A stretch of 64,000 bases of DNA from contig NZ_CP114542.1 of NCBI RefSeq assembly GCF_027271155.1, forward strand, positions 1,984,001 through 2,048,000, read 5' to 3'. Each line of letters begins with the position of its first letter. Position 1 is the first letter of the stretch. Source of the stretch: Brevundimonas subvibrioides (GTDB taxonomy: Bacteria > Pseudomonadota > Alphaproteobacteria > Caulobacterales > Caulobacteraceae). The position numbers and the translations under genes were made by a program. This document shows, one piece after another, positions 19,924 through 26,656 of the stretch. The notes beneath the pieces were generated by a model. That model was not told the DNA's origin. It did not search any database and saw only the letters and a list, made by a program, of their open reading frames with translations.

Positions 19924-21555
19924 ATGCCGACGATTGAGGTCCTTACCGAGCGCGCCGAAGCTGTCTCGCCGACAGTCCCGGCGAGCGATATCTTCGCTCG
20001 ATTCAGGAATGAGCCGGACACGCTCGTGATCCCCGTGGTCGAAAATGACCGGCCCGTCGGGCTGATCGAACGCAATGCTTTCCTGCTGAAGATCGCCAGT
20101 CCCTTCGGTCACGCGCTCTACGCCAATCGCCCCGTCTCCATGATCATGGATTCCGAGCCCGCCGTGGTCGAGGCCGGGGTCCGCATCGACGCCTTCTGCG
20201 ATATCCTGCTGAAGTCCGGCCCAGGTGCCCTGATGCGCGGCTTCATCGTGACGCGGCAGGGGCGTTATCGCGGCGTCGGCACTGCCATATCGCTGATGCG
20301 GGCCGTCAACGACCAGCAGCGCACCCACAACCGCGAACTGGAGGAACAGGCCCGCGCCCTGACCGACAGCCAGACCCAGGCGCTGGCCTCCGCCCGCGCC
20401 AAGAGCCAGTTCCTGGCCATCATGAGCCACGAGCTGCGCACGCCGATGAACGGCGTTCTCGCGGTCGCCGAGCTGCTGCGCCGCCAGCCCCTGAACGATG
20501 CGGCCCACATGCACGTCCAGACCATCGTCGACTCCTCCGAGACCCTCCTGCGTATCTTGCAGGATGCGCTGGACCTGTCGCGCGCGGAGGCTGGCGAGCT
20601 TGAACTGGCCCCCGCCCCTACCCCGCTGCGCGCCCTCGTCGACGACGTCGAGCACATGTGGGCCCCGCGTGCGTCCCAGGACGGCGTGCGACTGCTGGTC
20701 GGATATGAGGGCGATACCGAACTGACGGCAGACCTCGATGGCGTCCGCGTGAAGCAGGTGTTCAACAATCTGATCAGCAACGCCCTGAAATTCGCCCGGC
20801 ACGGCGTTGTCGAGGCCCGTCTCAAGGCCTGGGCCCTGGACGGCAAGGTCCATATGGAAGCGCGCATCCGGGACGACGGCCCTGGCCTCGACGCCGACCG
20901 CGTGGATGCCATCTTCGAGCCCTTCATCCATGGCTCCGGCCGGCCCGGCGCGGGACTGGGCCTGTCGATCTGCCGCCAGATCATCGACAATATGAACGGC
21001 CGGATCTGGGCCGAGAACAACCAGGGTCGGGGTGCCACCTTCGCCTTCGATATCACCGCGCCCCTGTCGGCGGCCGCGGTCGATCATCCTTCGAACGTCT
21101 CGGCCCTGTCCGACCTGGAACTGAAATCCAATCCGCACATCCTGATCGTCGACGACAATGCCACCAACCGGGTCGTCGCCCAGGCCCTGTGCGAGATGTT
21201 CGGCTGCTCGTCCGAGACGGCTGAGGACGGGATGGAGGCGCTTGAAGCCGTCCAGGCCCGCCCGTTCGATCTGATCCTGATGGACATCAAGATGCCGCGC
21301 ATGGACGGCGTCCAGGCGACCCAGGCCATCCGCGCCCTGACCGGCCCGGAGCGTAACATTCCGATCGTCGCCCTGACCGCCAACGCCGATCCGGACGATG
21401 CGAAACACTATCTGTCGATCGGCATGGCCGCAGTGGTCGAGAAGCCGATCAAGCCGGAGCGCATGCGCATGGCCATGAGTGCCGCCCTGACAGCGGACGC
21501 GGCGGACGCGGCGGACGCGGCGGCCGTGCCCGGGACCAGGATTCGCGCGGCCTAG
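19924..21555 (+). CDS. Hybrid sensor histidine kinase with CBS-like N-terminal domain
   Basis: A 543-residue soluble hybrid kinase. Residues about 18-128 look like a degenerate pair of CBS motifs (VIPVVENDRPVGLIERNAFL, later GFIVTRQGRYRGVGTAISLM). A short coiled linker follows. The phospho-acceptor H169 lies in SHELRTPMNG. The ATPase has NNLISNALKFA (N box), RDDGPGLD and GAGLGLSIC. The receiver domain (about 405-525) has the acceptor D454 in ILMDIKMPRMDG. No membrane segment is seen, so the signal is cytoplasmic. The ATG at 19924 has GGAG 11 nt upstream; longer in-frame starts lack support. The C-terminus carries an ADA repeat encoded by three 9-bp units. Confidence 0.85.
   Translation: MPTIEVLTERAEAVSPTVPASDIFARFRNEPDTLVIPVVENDRPVGLIERNAFLLKIASPFGHALYANRPVSMIMDSEPAVVEAGVRIDAFCDILLKSGPGALMRGFIVTRQGRYRGVGTAISLMRAVNDQQRTHNRELEEQARALTDSQTQALASARAKSQFLAIMSHELRTPMNGVLAVAELLRRQPLNDAAHMHVQTIVDSSETLLRILQDALDLSRAEAGELELAPAPTPLRALVDDVEHMWAPRASQDGVRLLVGYEGDTELTADLDGVRVKQVFNNLISNALKFARHGVVEARLKAWALDGKVHMEARIRDDGPGLDADRVDAIFEPFIHGSGRPGAGLGLSICRQIIDNMNGRIWAENNQGRGATFAFDITAPLSAAAVDHPSNVSALSDLELKSNPHILIVDDNATNRVVAQALCEMFGCSSETAEDGMEALEAVQARPFDLILMDIKMPRMDGVQATQAIRALTGPERNIPIVALTANADPDDAKHYLSIGMAAVVEKPIKPERMRMAMSAALTADAADAADAAAVPGTRIRAA
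21493..21519 (+). repeat. Three tandem 9-bp units at the kinase C-terminus
   Basis: The unit GCGGACGCG is repeated three times without mismatch and encodes an alanine/aspartate tail after the receiver domain. Copy number could vary by slippage without breaking the frame. Confidence 0.8.
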
Positions 21556-21931
21556 ATCTGGGCCGGATGGCCGTCCCCATCCTTCCAAAGCCCATTCAGG
21601 CAAAAGCGTGAGGGCCAGCTAGTTCCGGCGACCCTGCGGCGGCTTACGCCGACGGAGAGACCTGATGCTCGTCCGTCGGGAGCAGGAAGGAAGGGTTGGA
21701 CTCCAAAAAAACCGGGTGCACGGAGTCCAACTCCTGCGATCCGGCCTCGGAATGGTCTTTCAAACCACTGAAATATAAACCGCAGATATCGGGACTCCTG
21801 GTAGCCTTGGCCGTTCCGGATTGCACCCGGCCGGGATATCGGACCGGATCAATCATGACCCCGGCACGGACCTGAACGACCAGGCCGAGCCACTCGCGGG
21901 GATCAAGCCGACAGTCTGACATGCCCCTGCG
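21556..21931. other. 376-bp region with a strong hairpin and no firm gene
   Basis: This region between two convergent genes holds a perfect 10-bp inverted repeat, GTTGGACTCC (21695-21704) and GGAGTCCAAC (21722-21731), with a 17-nt loop beginning with seven A. No T-run follows on either strand. Part of the region is visibly less GC-rich than its surroundings. It does not match tRNA, SRP RNA or other small RNAs I know. A weak minus-strand open frame is listed separately. Confidence 0.55.
21644..21922 (-). CDS. Doubtful hypothetical protein, 92 residues
   Basis: An open frame beginning MSDCRLDPREWLGLVVQ. CAGGGG lies too close to the ATG to be a good ribosome site. The first third uses codons like the host's; the rest does not. 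The frame runs through the 21695-21731 hairpin. No family is recognised. It could be a small acquired gene, a decayed remnant, or non-coding. Confidence 0.25.
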   Translation of the reverse strand: MSDCRLDPREWLGLVVQVRAGVMIDPVRYPGRVQSGTAKATRSPDICGLYFSGLKDHSEAGSQELDSVHPVFLESNPSFLLPTDEHQVSPSA

Positions 21932-23002
21932 TCAGAAGCGGTCGTGGCTTTCGGACCCTTGGGAGCCCTGATCCGGCCCGACCTTCCCGCCCGTCTCCTC
22001 GTCCTCGTCCTCATATCCCACCAGCCGCAGCGCCCGCGCCTTGACGCCGTTGATCTCGGCCCAGCGCAGCAGGCCCTCCTCGCGGCCGTGGGTGATCCAG
22101 AGCTCCTCAGGTCTGACCTCCTCGAAGGTCTGGATCAGTTCAGGCCAGTCGGCGTGGTCGCTGATCACGAGCGGCAGCTCCACCCCACGCTGCTTCGCCC
22201 GCGCCTTGACCAGCATCCAGCCCGAGGCGAACGCCGTCACCGGATCGGCGAAGCGCCGCGCCCAGCGGTCCTGAATGGCCGACGGCGGTGCGACGGCCAC
22301 CTCCCCGCCCAGGGCTCCCGCCTTCAGCCCTGTCGCCGGCAGGATCGGGCCCAGATCGACGCCCTCGCTCTGGTACAGCCGGTTCAGTCGCTCCAGCGCA
22401 CCGTGGACATAGATGGGCCGCTCCCAGCCCGCCTCTCGCAGCAGCCGGATCACCCGCTGGGCCTTGCCGAGTGCATAGGCCCCGACCAGATGGGCGCGGT
22501 CCGGGAACTGGCCCAGTGACTGGACCAGCCGCCCGACCTCCTCGGCATCCGGCGGATGGGTGAAGACCGGCAGGCCGAAGGTCGCCTCCGAGATGAAGAC
22601 GTGACACGGCACGGGCTCGAACGGGGCACAGGTCGGGTCGCGACGGCGCTTGTAGTCGCCCGACACCACCATGGTCAGGCCCTGATACGTCACCACCGCC
22701 TGGGCCGAGCCCAGCACATGGCCCGCAGGGACCAGCCGGATCTCCACGCCGTTGTGGGAGGCGGCCTCTCCATACGCCACCGGCTGGCGCAGCCGGGTAA
22801 AGTCCTCGCCATAGCGCTCGGCCATGATGGCCAGGGTCTGGGCCGTCGCCAGTACCGCGCCGTGCCCGGACCGCGCATGGTCCGAATGCCCGTGGGTCAC
22901 CACCGCGCGGTCCACGGGCCGGTTCGGATCGACGTAGAAATCGCCGGGTGGGCAGTACAGGCCGGCCGGTGTGGGTCGGAGCAGGTCTTCGGGTCGGATC
23001 AT
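21932..23002 (-). CDS. Ligase-associated-type DNA exonuclease (MBL fold)
   Basis: A 356-residue metallo-beta-lactamase-fold nuclease of the group called ligase-associated DNA exonuclease. The metal motif VTHGHSDHARSGHG is near residue 36, followed by PAGHVLGSAQAVV, VVSGDYKRRRDPTC and a later histidine in VISDHADWPEL. The family normally clusters with an ATP-dependent DNA ligase, a helicase and a phosphoesterase; none of these is next to it here. The ATG at 23002 begins the conserved opening (MIRPEDLLRPTPAGLY). It is divergent from the thioesterase gene at 23065 with 62 bp between. Confidence 0.85.
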   Translation of the reverse strand: MIRPEDLLRPTPAGLYCPPGDFYVDPNRPVDRAVVTHGHSDHARSGHGAVLATAQTLAIMAERYGEDFTRLRQPVAYGEAASHNGVEIRLVPAGHVLGSAQAVVTYQGLTMVVSGDYKRRRDPTCAPFEPVPCHVFISEATFGLPVFTHPPDAEEVGRLVQSLGQFPDRAHLVGAYALGKAQRVIRLLREAGWERPIYVHGALERLNRLYQSEGVDLGPILPATGLKAGALGGEVAVAPPSAIQDRWARRFADPVTAFASGWMLVKARAKQRGVELPLVISDHADWPELIQTFEEVRPEELWITHGREEGLLRWAEINGVKARALRLVGYEDEDEETGGKVGPDQGSQGSESHDRF

Positions 23003-23064
23003 GGGGACGATATGGGCATGCTGCGGGGCTTGCGCGCCAGTCCGCGCCCGATAAGGACGGTCGG

Positions 23065-23538
23065 ATGAGCGATCCGTTCCTGACCGACATCCTGCCGCAA
23101 CTCGCATCGGGCGCGGCCCACACCCATGCGCTGGGGTTCCGGTACGAGGGCGTCGAGGGCGACCGTGTCCGCCTGCGCACCCCCTGGCGCGCCGATCTGG
23201 TCGGGGATCCGGAGACGGAGGTCTTCGCCGGCGGTCTGGTCACGGCCATGCTGGATCACGTCGGCGGCCTGGCCATCTGGGTGGCGCTGGGCCGGTTCGC
23301 GCCGATCGCGACGCTGGACCTGCGCATCGACTATATGCGCGCCGCCCGGCCGCGCGTGGACCTGCTGTCCGAGGCCCGTTGCTACAAGTTGACGCGCACC
23401 ATCGGCTTCGTCCGCGCCTGGGCCTTCGAGGACGACCCCGCCGACCCCGTCGCCGCAGCCCAGGCCACCTATGTCATCAACGCCAGCGACGCGGGCGCGA
23501 CAGGATCAAACCTGAAAGCGAAAGGCGACGCCGCATGA
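23065..23538 (+). CDS. PaaI-type hotdog thioesterase, first of a pair
   Basis: A 157-residue hotdog-fold protein. The substrate pocket segment is ETEVFAGGLVTAMLDHVGG near residue 50; the expected acidic residue is D in MLDHVGG. LDLRIDYMRAARPR follows near residue 90. These enzymes hydrolyse acyl-CoA thioesters such as phenylacetyl-CoA; the substrate here is unknown. AAGGACGG lies just before the ATG. It overlaps the next thioesterase gene by ATGA, so the two may form a heteromer or be a diverged duplication. Confidence 0.82.
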   Translation: MSDPFLTDILPQLASGAAHTHALGFRYEGVEGDRVRLRTPWRADLVGDPETEVFAGGLVTAMLDHVGGLAIWVALGRFAPIATLDLRIDYMRAARPRVDLLSEARCYKLTRTIGFVRAWAFEDDPADPVAAAQATYVINASDAGATGSNLKAKGDAA

Positions 23539-23942
23539 CCGCCCTCCTCGACACGATTCCCTACGCCCGCTTTCTGGGTCTTCGGACCGAACGCGACGGC
23601 GACATCCTGACGGTCGTGATGCCCTTCGCCGACCACCTGATCGGCAATCCCATGCTGCCGGCCCTGCACGGGGGCTCCACCGCCGCCATGCTGGAACTGA
23701 CCGCCATCGCCCAGGTCGCCCTGGTCTGGCCGCGCCTTCGCCTGCCCCGCCCCATCACAGTGACCACGGCCTATCTGCGGTCGGGCAAGCCGCGCGACGT
23801 CCATGCCCGCGCGCGAATTTCCCGCGCCGGGCGCCGTGTAGCGCACGTCCTGGCCGAGGCCTGGCAGGACGATCCGGCCCAGCCCATCGCCAGCCTGACG
23901 GCCCATTTCTCGCTGGACGACAACCGGGACTTGATTTCCTGA
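23535..23942 (+). CDS. PaaI-type hotdog thioesterase, second of a pair
   Basis: A 135-residue hotdog protein encoded directly after the first and overlapping it by 4 bp. The pocket region reads MLPALHGGSTAAMLELTAI near residue 38: glutamate replaces the aspartate of its neighbour. TVTTAYLRSGKPRDVHARA follows near residue 75. Start and length are set by the ATGA overlap. Both copies are complete. The shared fold and layout suggest tandem duplication, though sequence identity between them is low by eye. The substrate is unknown. Confidence 0.8.
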   Translation: MTALLDTIPYARFLGLRTERDGDILTVVMPFADHLIGNPMLPALHGGSTAAMLELTAIAQVALVWPRLRLPRPITVTTAYLRSGKPRDVHARARISRAGRRVAHVLAEAWQDDPAQPIASLTAHFSLDDNRDLIS

Positions 23943-23994
23943 AATACTTATGGTTGCATTCTGAGGTGGCATCCGGCCACCGGGGTTTTCCACC

Positions 23995-24381
23995 ATGAGC
24001 AGAGAAACCGTCGGCGAGTCCCTGGCGACCCGCCTTTATGCCGCCGAGTTGGCCATCGACCTGGCCCTGACGGAAGCCGCAAACCTGGCGGCCATGCTGC
24101 CGGCCGCCCGGGCTCACGCCTATCTATCTGCCGTGACGGGCCAGAAGGCGTTCGACGGCACCGCCGCCACGATCGGGGCCCTCGCCTCCGCGCGATCCCA
24201 TCTGGTCGACACCCACAACACGCTCGCCGCACTGGCCCGCCGAATGGGCCTTGAGACCCTCGCCGTCGGTCCGATGGACAAGCCCGAAGACCGGCCTCCC
24301 GTCGGGGGCGAAGGCGCGGACGACCGGGTGGCCCGGAGGTCGCCGCCATTGGTTAACGAAACGCTACCGCTGGCGTCATAG
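23995..24381 (+). CDS. Hypothetical protein, GPxDKP family copy 1
   Basis: A 128-residue helical protein of unknown function, paralogous to the product of 24427-24777. Shared positions run through the whole length: LYAAELAIDLALTEA near residue 14, IGALASARSHLVDTH near 61, ARRMG near 80 and AVGPMDKPEDRPPVGG near 89. The last 25 residues are unique to this copy. There is no signal peptide or membrane segment. No ribosome site of note precedes the ATG. The conserved alanine-rich helices and the proline-rich motif suggest a small helical bundle with a docking loop, which is inference. Confidence 0.7.
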   Translation: MSRETVGESLATRLYAAELAIDLALTEAANLAAMLPAARAHAYLSAVTGQKAFDGTAATIGALASARSHLVDTHNTLAALARRMGLETLAVGPMDKPEDRPPVGGEGADDRVARRSPPLVNETLPLAS

Positions 24382-24426
24382 ATGTGTTAACACTTTGTCC
24401 ATTGTCGTTTCATTGAGGGGCTACAC

Positions 24427-24777
24427 ATGGACAGAACTGAAGTCATCTCCAGCGTCGCTGGTGATCTCTACGCTACCGAAAAGGCGGTCGACGCGGCCAT
24501 CACGGCGTCCACCACCCTCGTGCAATCGATGATCGGTGCCCGCACCCTTCTGAAGGTTTCGCCGGTCGCGGGTTCGGAAGCCCAGGCCAAGGCCATCGAG
24601 GCCATCGCGGCCCTGTCCTCGGCCCGCGAAGCGATCGTGGCCTGCCACGCCGAACTGCAACGCGCCCACCGCCGTCAGGGCTATGGCATCTATGCCGCTG
24701 GCCCGCTCGACAAGCCCGACGATTGGGAAACGCCGATGGGCGGGACGAAGAAAAACGAGCTGCAACGCGTCGCTTGA
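24427..24777 (+). CDS. Hypothetical protein, GPxDKP family copy 2
   Basis: A 116-residue protein that aligns without gaps to the upstream copy over about 100 residues: LYATEKAVDAAITAS, IAALSSAREAIVACH, HRRQGYG and AAGPLDKPDDWETPMGG. GAGGGG lies 7 nt before the ATG, a better site than for copy 1. The C-terminus is short and lysine-containing. Two hairpins follow the stop codon. No domain is recognised; tandem duplication is clear from the alignment. Possible roles include a structural or signalling adaptor, but nothing in the sequence decides this. Confidence 0.75.
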   Translation: MDRTEVISSVAGDLYATEKAVDAAITASTTLVQSMIGARTLLKVSPVAGSEAQAKAIEAIAALSSAREAIVACHAELQRAHRRQGYGIYAAGPLDKPDDWETPMGGTKKNELQRVA

Positions 24778-24784
24778 TAAATGA

Positions 24785-24820
24785 TCTAGCCTGACCGGCG
24801 CACATTCCTTTCAGGCTAGA
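24785..24820 (+). terminator. Perfect hairpin after the GPxDKP pair
   Basis: TCTAGCCTGA (24785-24794) and TCAGGCTAGA (24811-24820) form a perfect 10-bp stem with a 16-nt loop, 7 bases after the stop codon. No T-run follows, so it may protect the 3' end or assist the second hairpin. Confidence 0.45.
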
Positions 24821-24832
24821 CTCAAACCATAG

Positions 24833-24866
24833 TCGCCCTCGCACCAAATCGTGCGGGGGCGATTTT
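24833..24866 (+). terminator. Hairpin with T-run touching the next start codon
   Basis: TCGCCCTCGCAC (24833-24844) pairs with GTGCGGGGGCGA (24851-24862), one G-T pair, 6-nt loop, followed by TTTT (24863-24866). This is a good factor-independent terminator, yet the ATG of the next gene begins at 24867 and the right arm contains the only Shine-Dalgarno-like purine run (GGGGG). It could therefore act as an attenuator or translational switch. Confidence 0.6.
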
Positions 24867-25298
24867 ATGTTGGATACTCTCTATCTGAAGCTCGCTCTGC
24901 TCCCGATGATCCTCATCGGTCTTTTCGCATTTTCAAAAGGCGATTTCCCGGAACGTTTTGGCATGGGCGTGTATATGCTCAGCTGGCTGGCCAGTGTTCT
25001 CGTCCAAGACGATGGAAATCTGTACGAGAGCTTTCAGTTGAAGATTTTTCTGATAGACCTCGGGGTTGCAGTCTTCTTTGGCTACCTCATGTGGCGCTGG
25101 GCCCGGAACTGGATAGTCTGGGCTATGGCGTTGCAGCTGCTGACAGTCATGAGCCACATCGTCTATCTGTTTGATGTCCGACCTCCGGTCGCCGCGTTTT
25201 ATACGGTGATCAATCTGACCAGTTACGGCATCCTTCTGACCATCGGCATCGGCACCTTCTGGGCCTGGCAGGACCGGCGGGCGGCGGGGCTGGAATAG
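24867..25298 (+). CDS. Hypothetical integral membrane protein
   Basis: A 143-residue protein with four predicted transmembrane helices: LALLPMILIGLFAF, YMLSWLASVLV region, IFLIDLGVAVFFGYLMWRW and VINLTSYGILLTIGIGTFW. No charged or catalytic motif is conserved enough to name it. Codon third positions are less GC-rich than in neighbours. The ATG lies directly after the hairpin at 24833-24866; an internal ATG at residue 14 would remove half of the first helix. The frame is intact. Confidence 0.7.
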   Translation: MLDTLYLKLALLPMILIGLFAFSKGDFPERFGMGVYMLSWLASVLVQDDGNLYESFQLKIFLIDLGVAVFFGYLMWRWARNWIVWAMALQLLTVMSHIVYLFDVRPPVAAFYTVINLTSYGILLTIGIGTFWAWQDRRAAGLE

Positions 25299-25350
25299 GT
25301 CTTTATTCCTGGCTAGGGTATCGACCTTCCCGTCAGCACGGTCGGCGCGC

Positions 25351-25986
25351 TTGCCCCTCTCCCATCATCGTCTCTGGTCGGCCCTCGACGGACTGGCGCA
25401 TCGCCACGGTCTCTCGGCCTCGGCCCTGGCGCGCAGGGCGGGGCTGGATGCCACGGCCCTGAATCCGTCCAAGCGGTTCGGGCCGGGCGTTCCGCTGCGA
25501 CCGCGCTGGCCCTCGACCGAAAGCCTGAACCGCATTCTGGAGGTCACCGGCACGTCGCTGGCCGAATTCGCCGCCCTGGCCGACGATTCACCCGTGCGGA
25601 TCGCGACGGCGCCGCTGCTGGGCATGGCCCAGGCCGGCCCGGACGGCTTTTTCGACGACGCCGGCCTGCCGACCGGCGATGGCTGGGACCAGACCGACCT
25701 GCCTTCGCCCCGGGAAAGCCTGTTCAGCCTGCGAATTTCCGGCGACTCCATGGTGCCCCTGTATCGTGAGGGAGACCGCGTCCTGGTGGACCGCGACCAC
25801 ACCGACGTGCGCAAGGGCGATCGGGTGGTGGCGCGCACCCGGTCCGGTGAAACCCTGGCCAAGCAGGTCGATGCGATCAGCGCAAAGTCCGTCACCCTGG
25901 GCTCGATCAACCCCGCCTATCCACCGCGCGAGATTTCCCGCGCGGACATCGACTGGATGGCCCGGATCCTGTGGGTCAGTCAGTAG
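25351..25986 (+). CDS. LexA-like S24 peptidase transcriptional regulator
   Basis: A 211-residue repressor with an N-terminal helix-turn-helix (HGLSASALARRAGLDATAL, about 19-37) and a C-terminal S24 self-cleaving peptidase domain. The catalytic serine is S133 in ISGDSMVPLY and the lysine is K171 in TLAKQVDA. An Ala-Gly bond at 95-96 (GMAQAGPDG) sits where LexA and phage repressors are cut. This suggests release from DNA after RecA activation, by analogy. The start is a TTG; no ATG in frame keeps the HTH. The target operator is unknown. A strong terminator follows. Confidence 0.82.
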   Translation: MPLSHHRLWSALDGLAHRHGLSASALARRAGLDATALNPSKRFGPGVPLRPRWPSTESLNRILEVTGTSLAEFAALADDSPVRIATAPLLGMAQAGPDGFFDDAGLPTGDGWDQTDLPSPRESLFSLRISGDSMVPLYREGDRVLVDRDHTDVRKGDRVVARTRSGETLAKQVDAISAKSVTLGSINPAYPPREISRADIDWMARILWVSQ

Positions 25987-25989
25987 GCC

Positions 25990-26025
25990 GGAAATAAGCC
26001 GCCCCGTCCGGAGCGGCTTATTTCC
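25990..26025. terminator. Bidirectional terminator between convergent genes
   Basis: GGAAATAAGCCGC (25990-26002) and GCGGCTTATTTCC (26013-26025) form a perfect 13-bp stem with a 10-nt loop. The A/T-rich stem base serves as the U-tract in both directions. It lies just after the S24 regulator stop and ahead of the convergent SH3 gene's end. Confidence 0.8.
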
Positions 26026-26071
26026 TCAGCCCTGAACCGCGCTCAGGCGGTGAGCGGTCGCGGGGCAGGCC

Positions 26072-26551
26072 TCAGTAGGGCGAGACATAGTTGGCATTGA
26101 CCCAGCCGCCACCGGCGATCTGGACCCATTCACCCTGCGAACCGATGGCGGTGAAGGGCTGGCCGGCCGACAGGGTGCCGGCCTGGCGGTAATTGGTGCC
26201 CGGACCCGAGCGGATGCGCAGATTGGACGAGGCGCGGTACTGGGCTCCCGACGAACTGGCCTCGCCATTGGCGCGCGCACGCTGCTGGTTGCAGCCGATG
26301 TAGGACCCGGCGGCAGCGCCGGCACCGGCACCGGCCAGGGCGCCGAGGCCGCGCTCGTTTCTGGAAATCCGGCTGCCGGCCAGAGCGCCGATAGCACCCC
26401 CGATCAGGGCCCCGGCGGTCTGACGGCCGCCGGGAGCATCACAGCTGGTGACGCCGTTGGATTGCTGGGCTGAGGCCGCCATCGGCGCGGCGGTGACCAG
26501 GGCCGCCAGGGCGGCCGCGGTGGCCAGGGTCGTCTTCATGATCTTCGACAT
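26072..26551 (-). CDS. Secreted SH3-domain protein with glycine zipper
   Basis: A 159-residue exported protein. The ATG at 26551 has GGAGAGA upstream and opens a signal peptide ending in ASAQQ. A glycine-zipper segment follows (AGALIGGAIGALAGS, later GAGAGAAAGSYIG) that may insert in or pack against a membrane. The bacterial SH3 domain is at the C-terminus (SSNLRIRSGPGTNYR, WVQIAGGGWVNANYV), likely binding peptidoglycan or protein in the periplasm. Two cysteines (VTSCDAPGG and YIGCNQQ) may pair. The exact role is unknown. Confidence 0.82.
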   Translation of the reverse strand: MSKIMKTTLATAAALAALVTAAPMAASAQQSNGVTSCDAPGGRQTAGALIGGAIGALAGSRISRNERGLGALAGAGAGAAAGSYIGCNQQRARANGEASSSGAQYRASSNLRIRSGPGTNYRQAGTLSAGQPFTAIGSQGEWVQIAGGGWVNANYVSPY

Positions 26552-26656
26552 GACTCTCTCCATTTCATCGAGGTTGGTCGATGGAGTGAGAATGCGCCAG
26601 CCGCCCTGAAGGCTCCCCAAGCCTCGCCGTTGTTTTCGGTTCATCTTCCCGAACGG

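Noticed and set aside
21556..21931. 4.5S SRP RNA or tRNA in the region between the kinase and exonuclease genes
   Set aside because: A GGAAGGAAG-like string occurs, but the SRP apical loop context and pairing are absent. No tRNA arms can be drawn.
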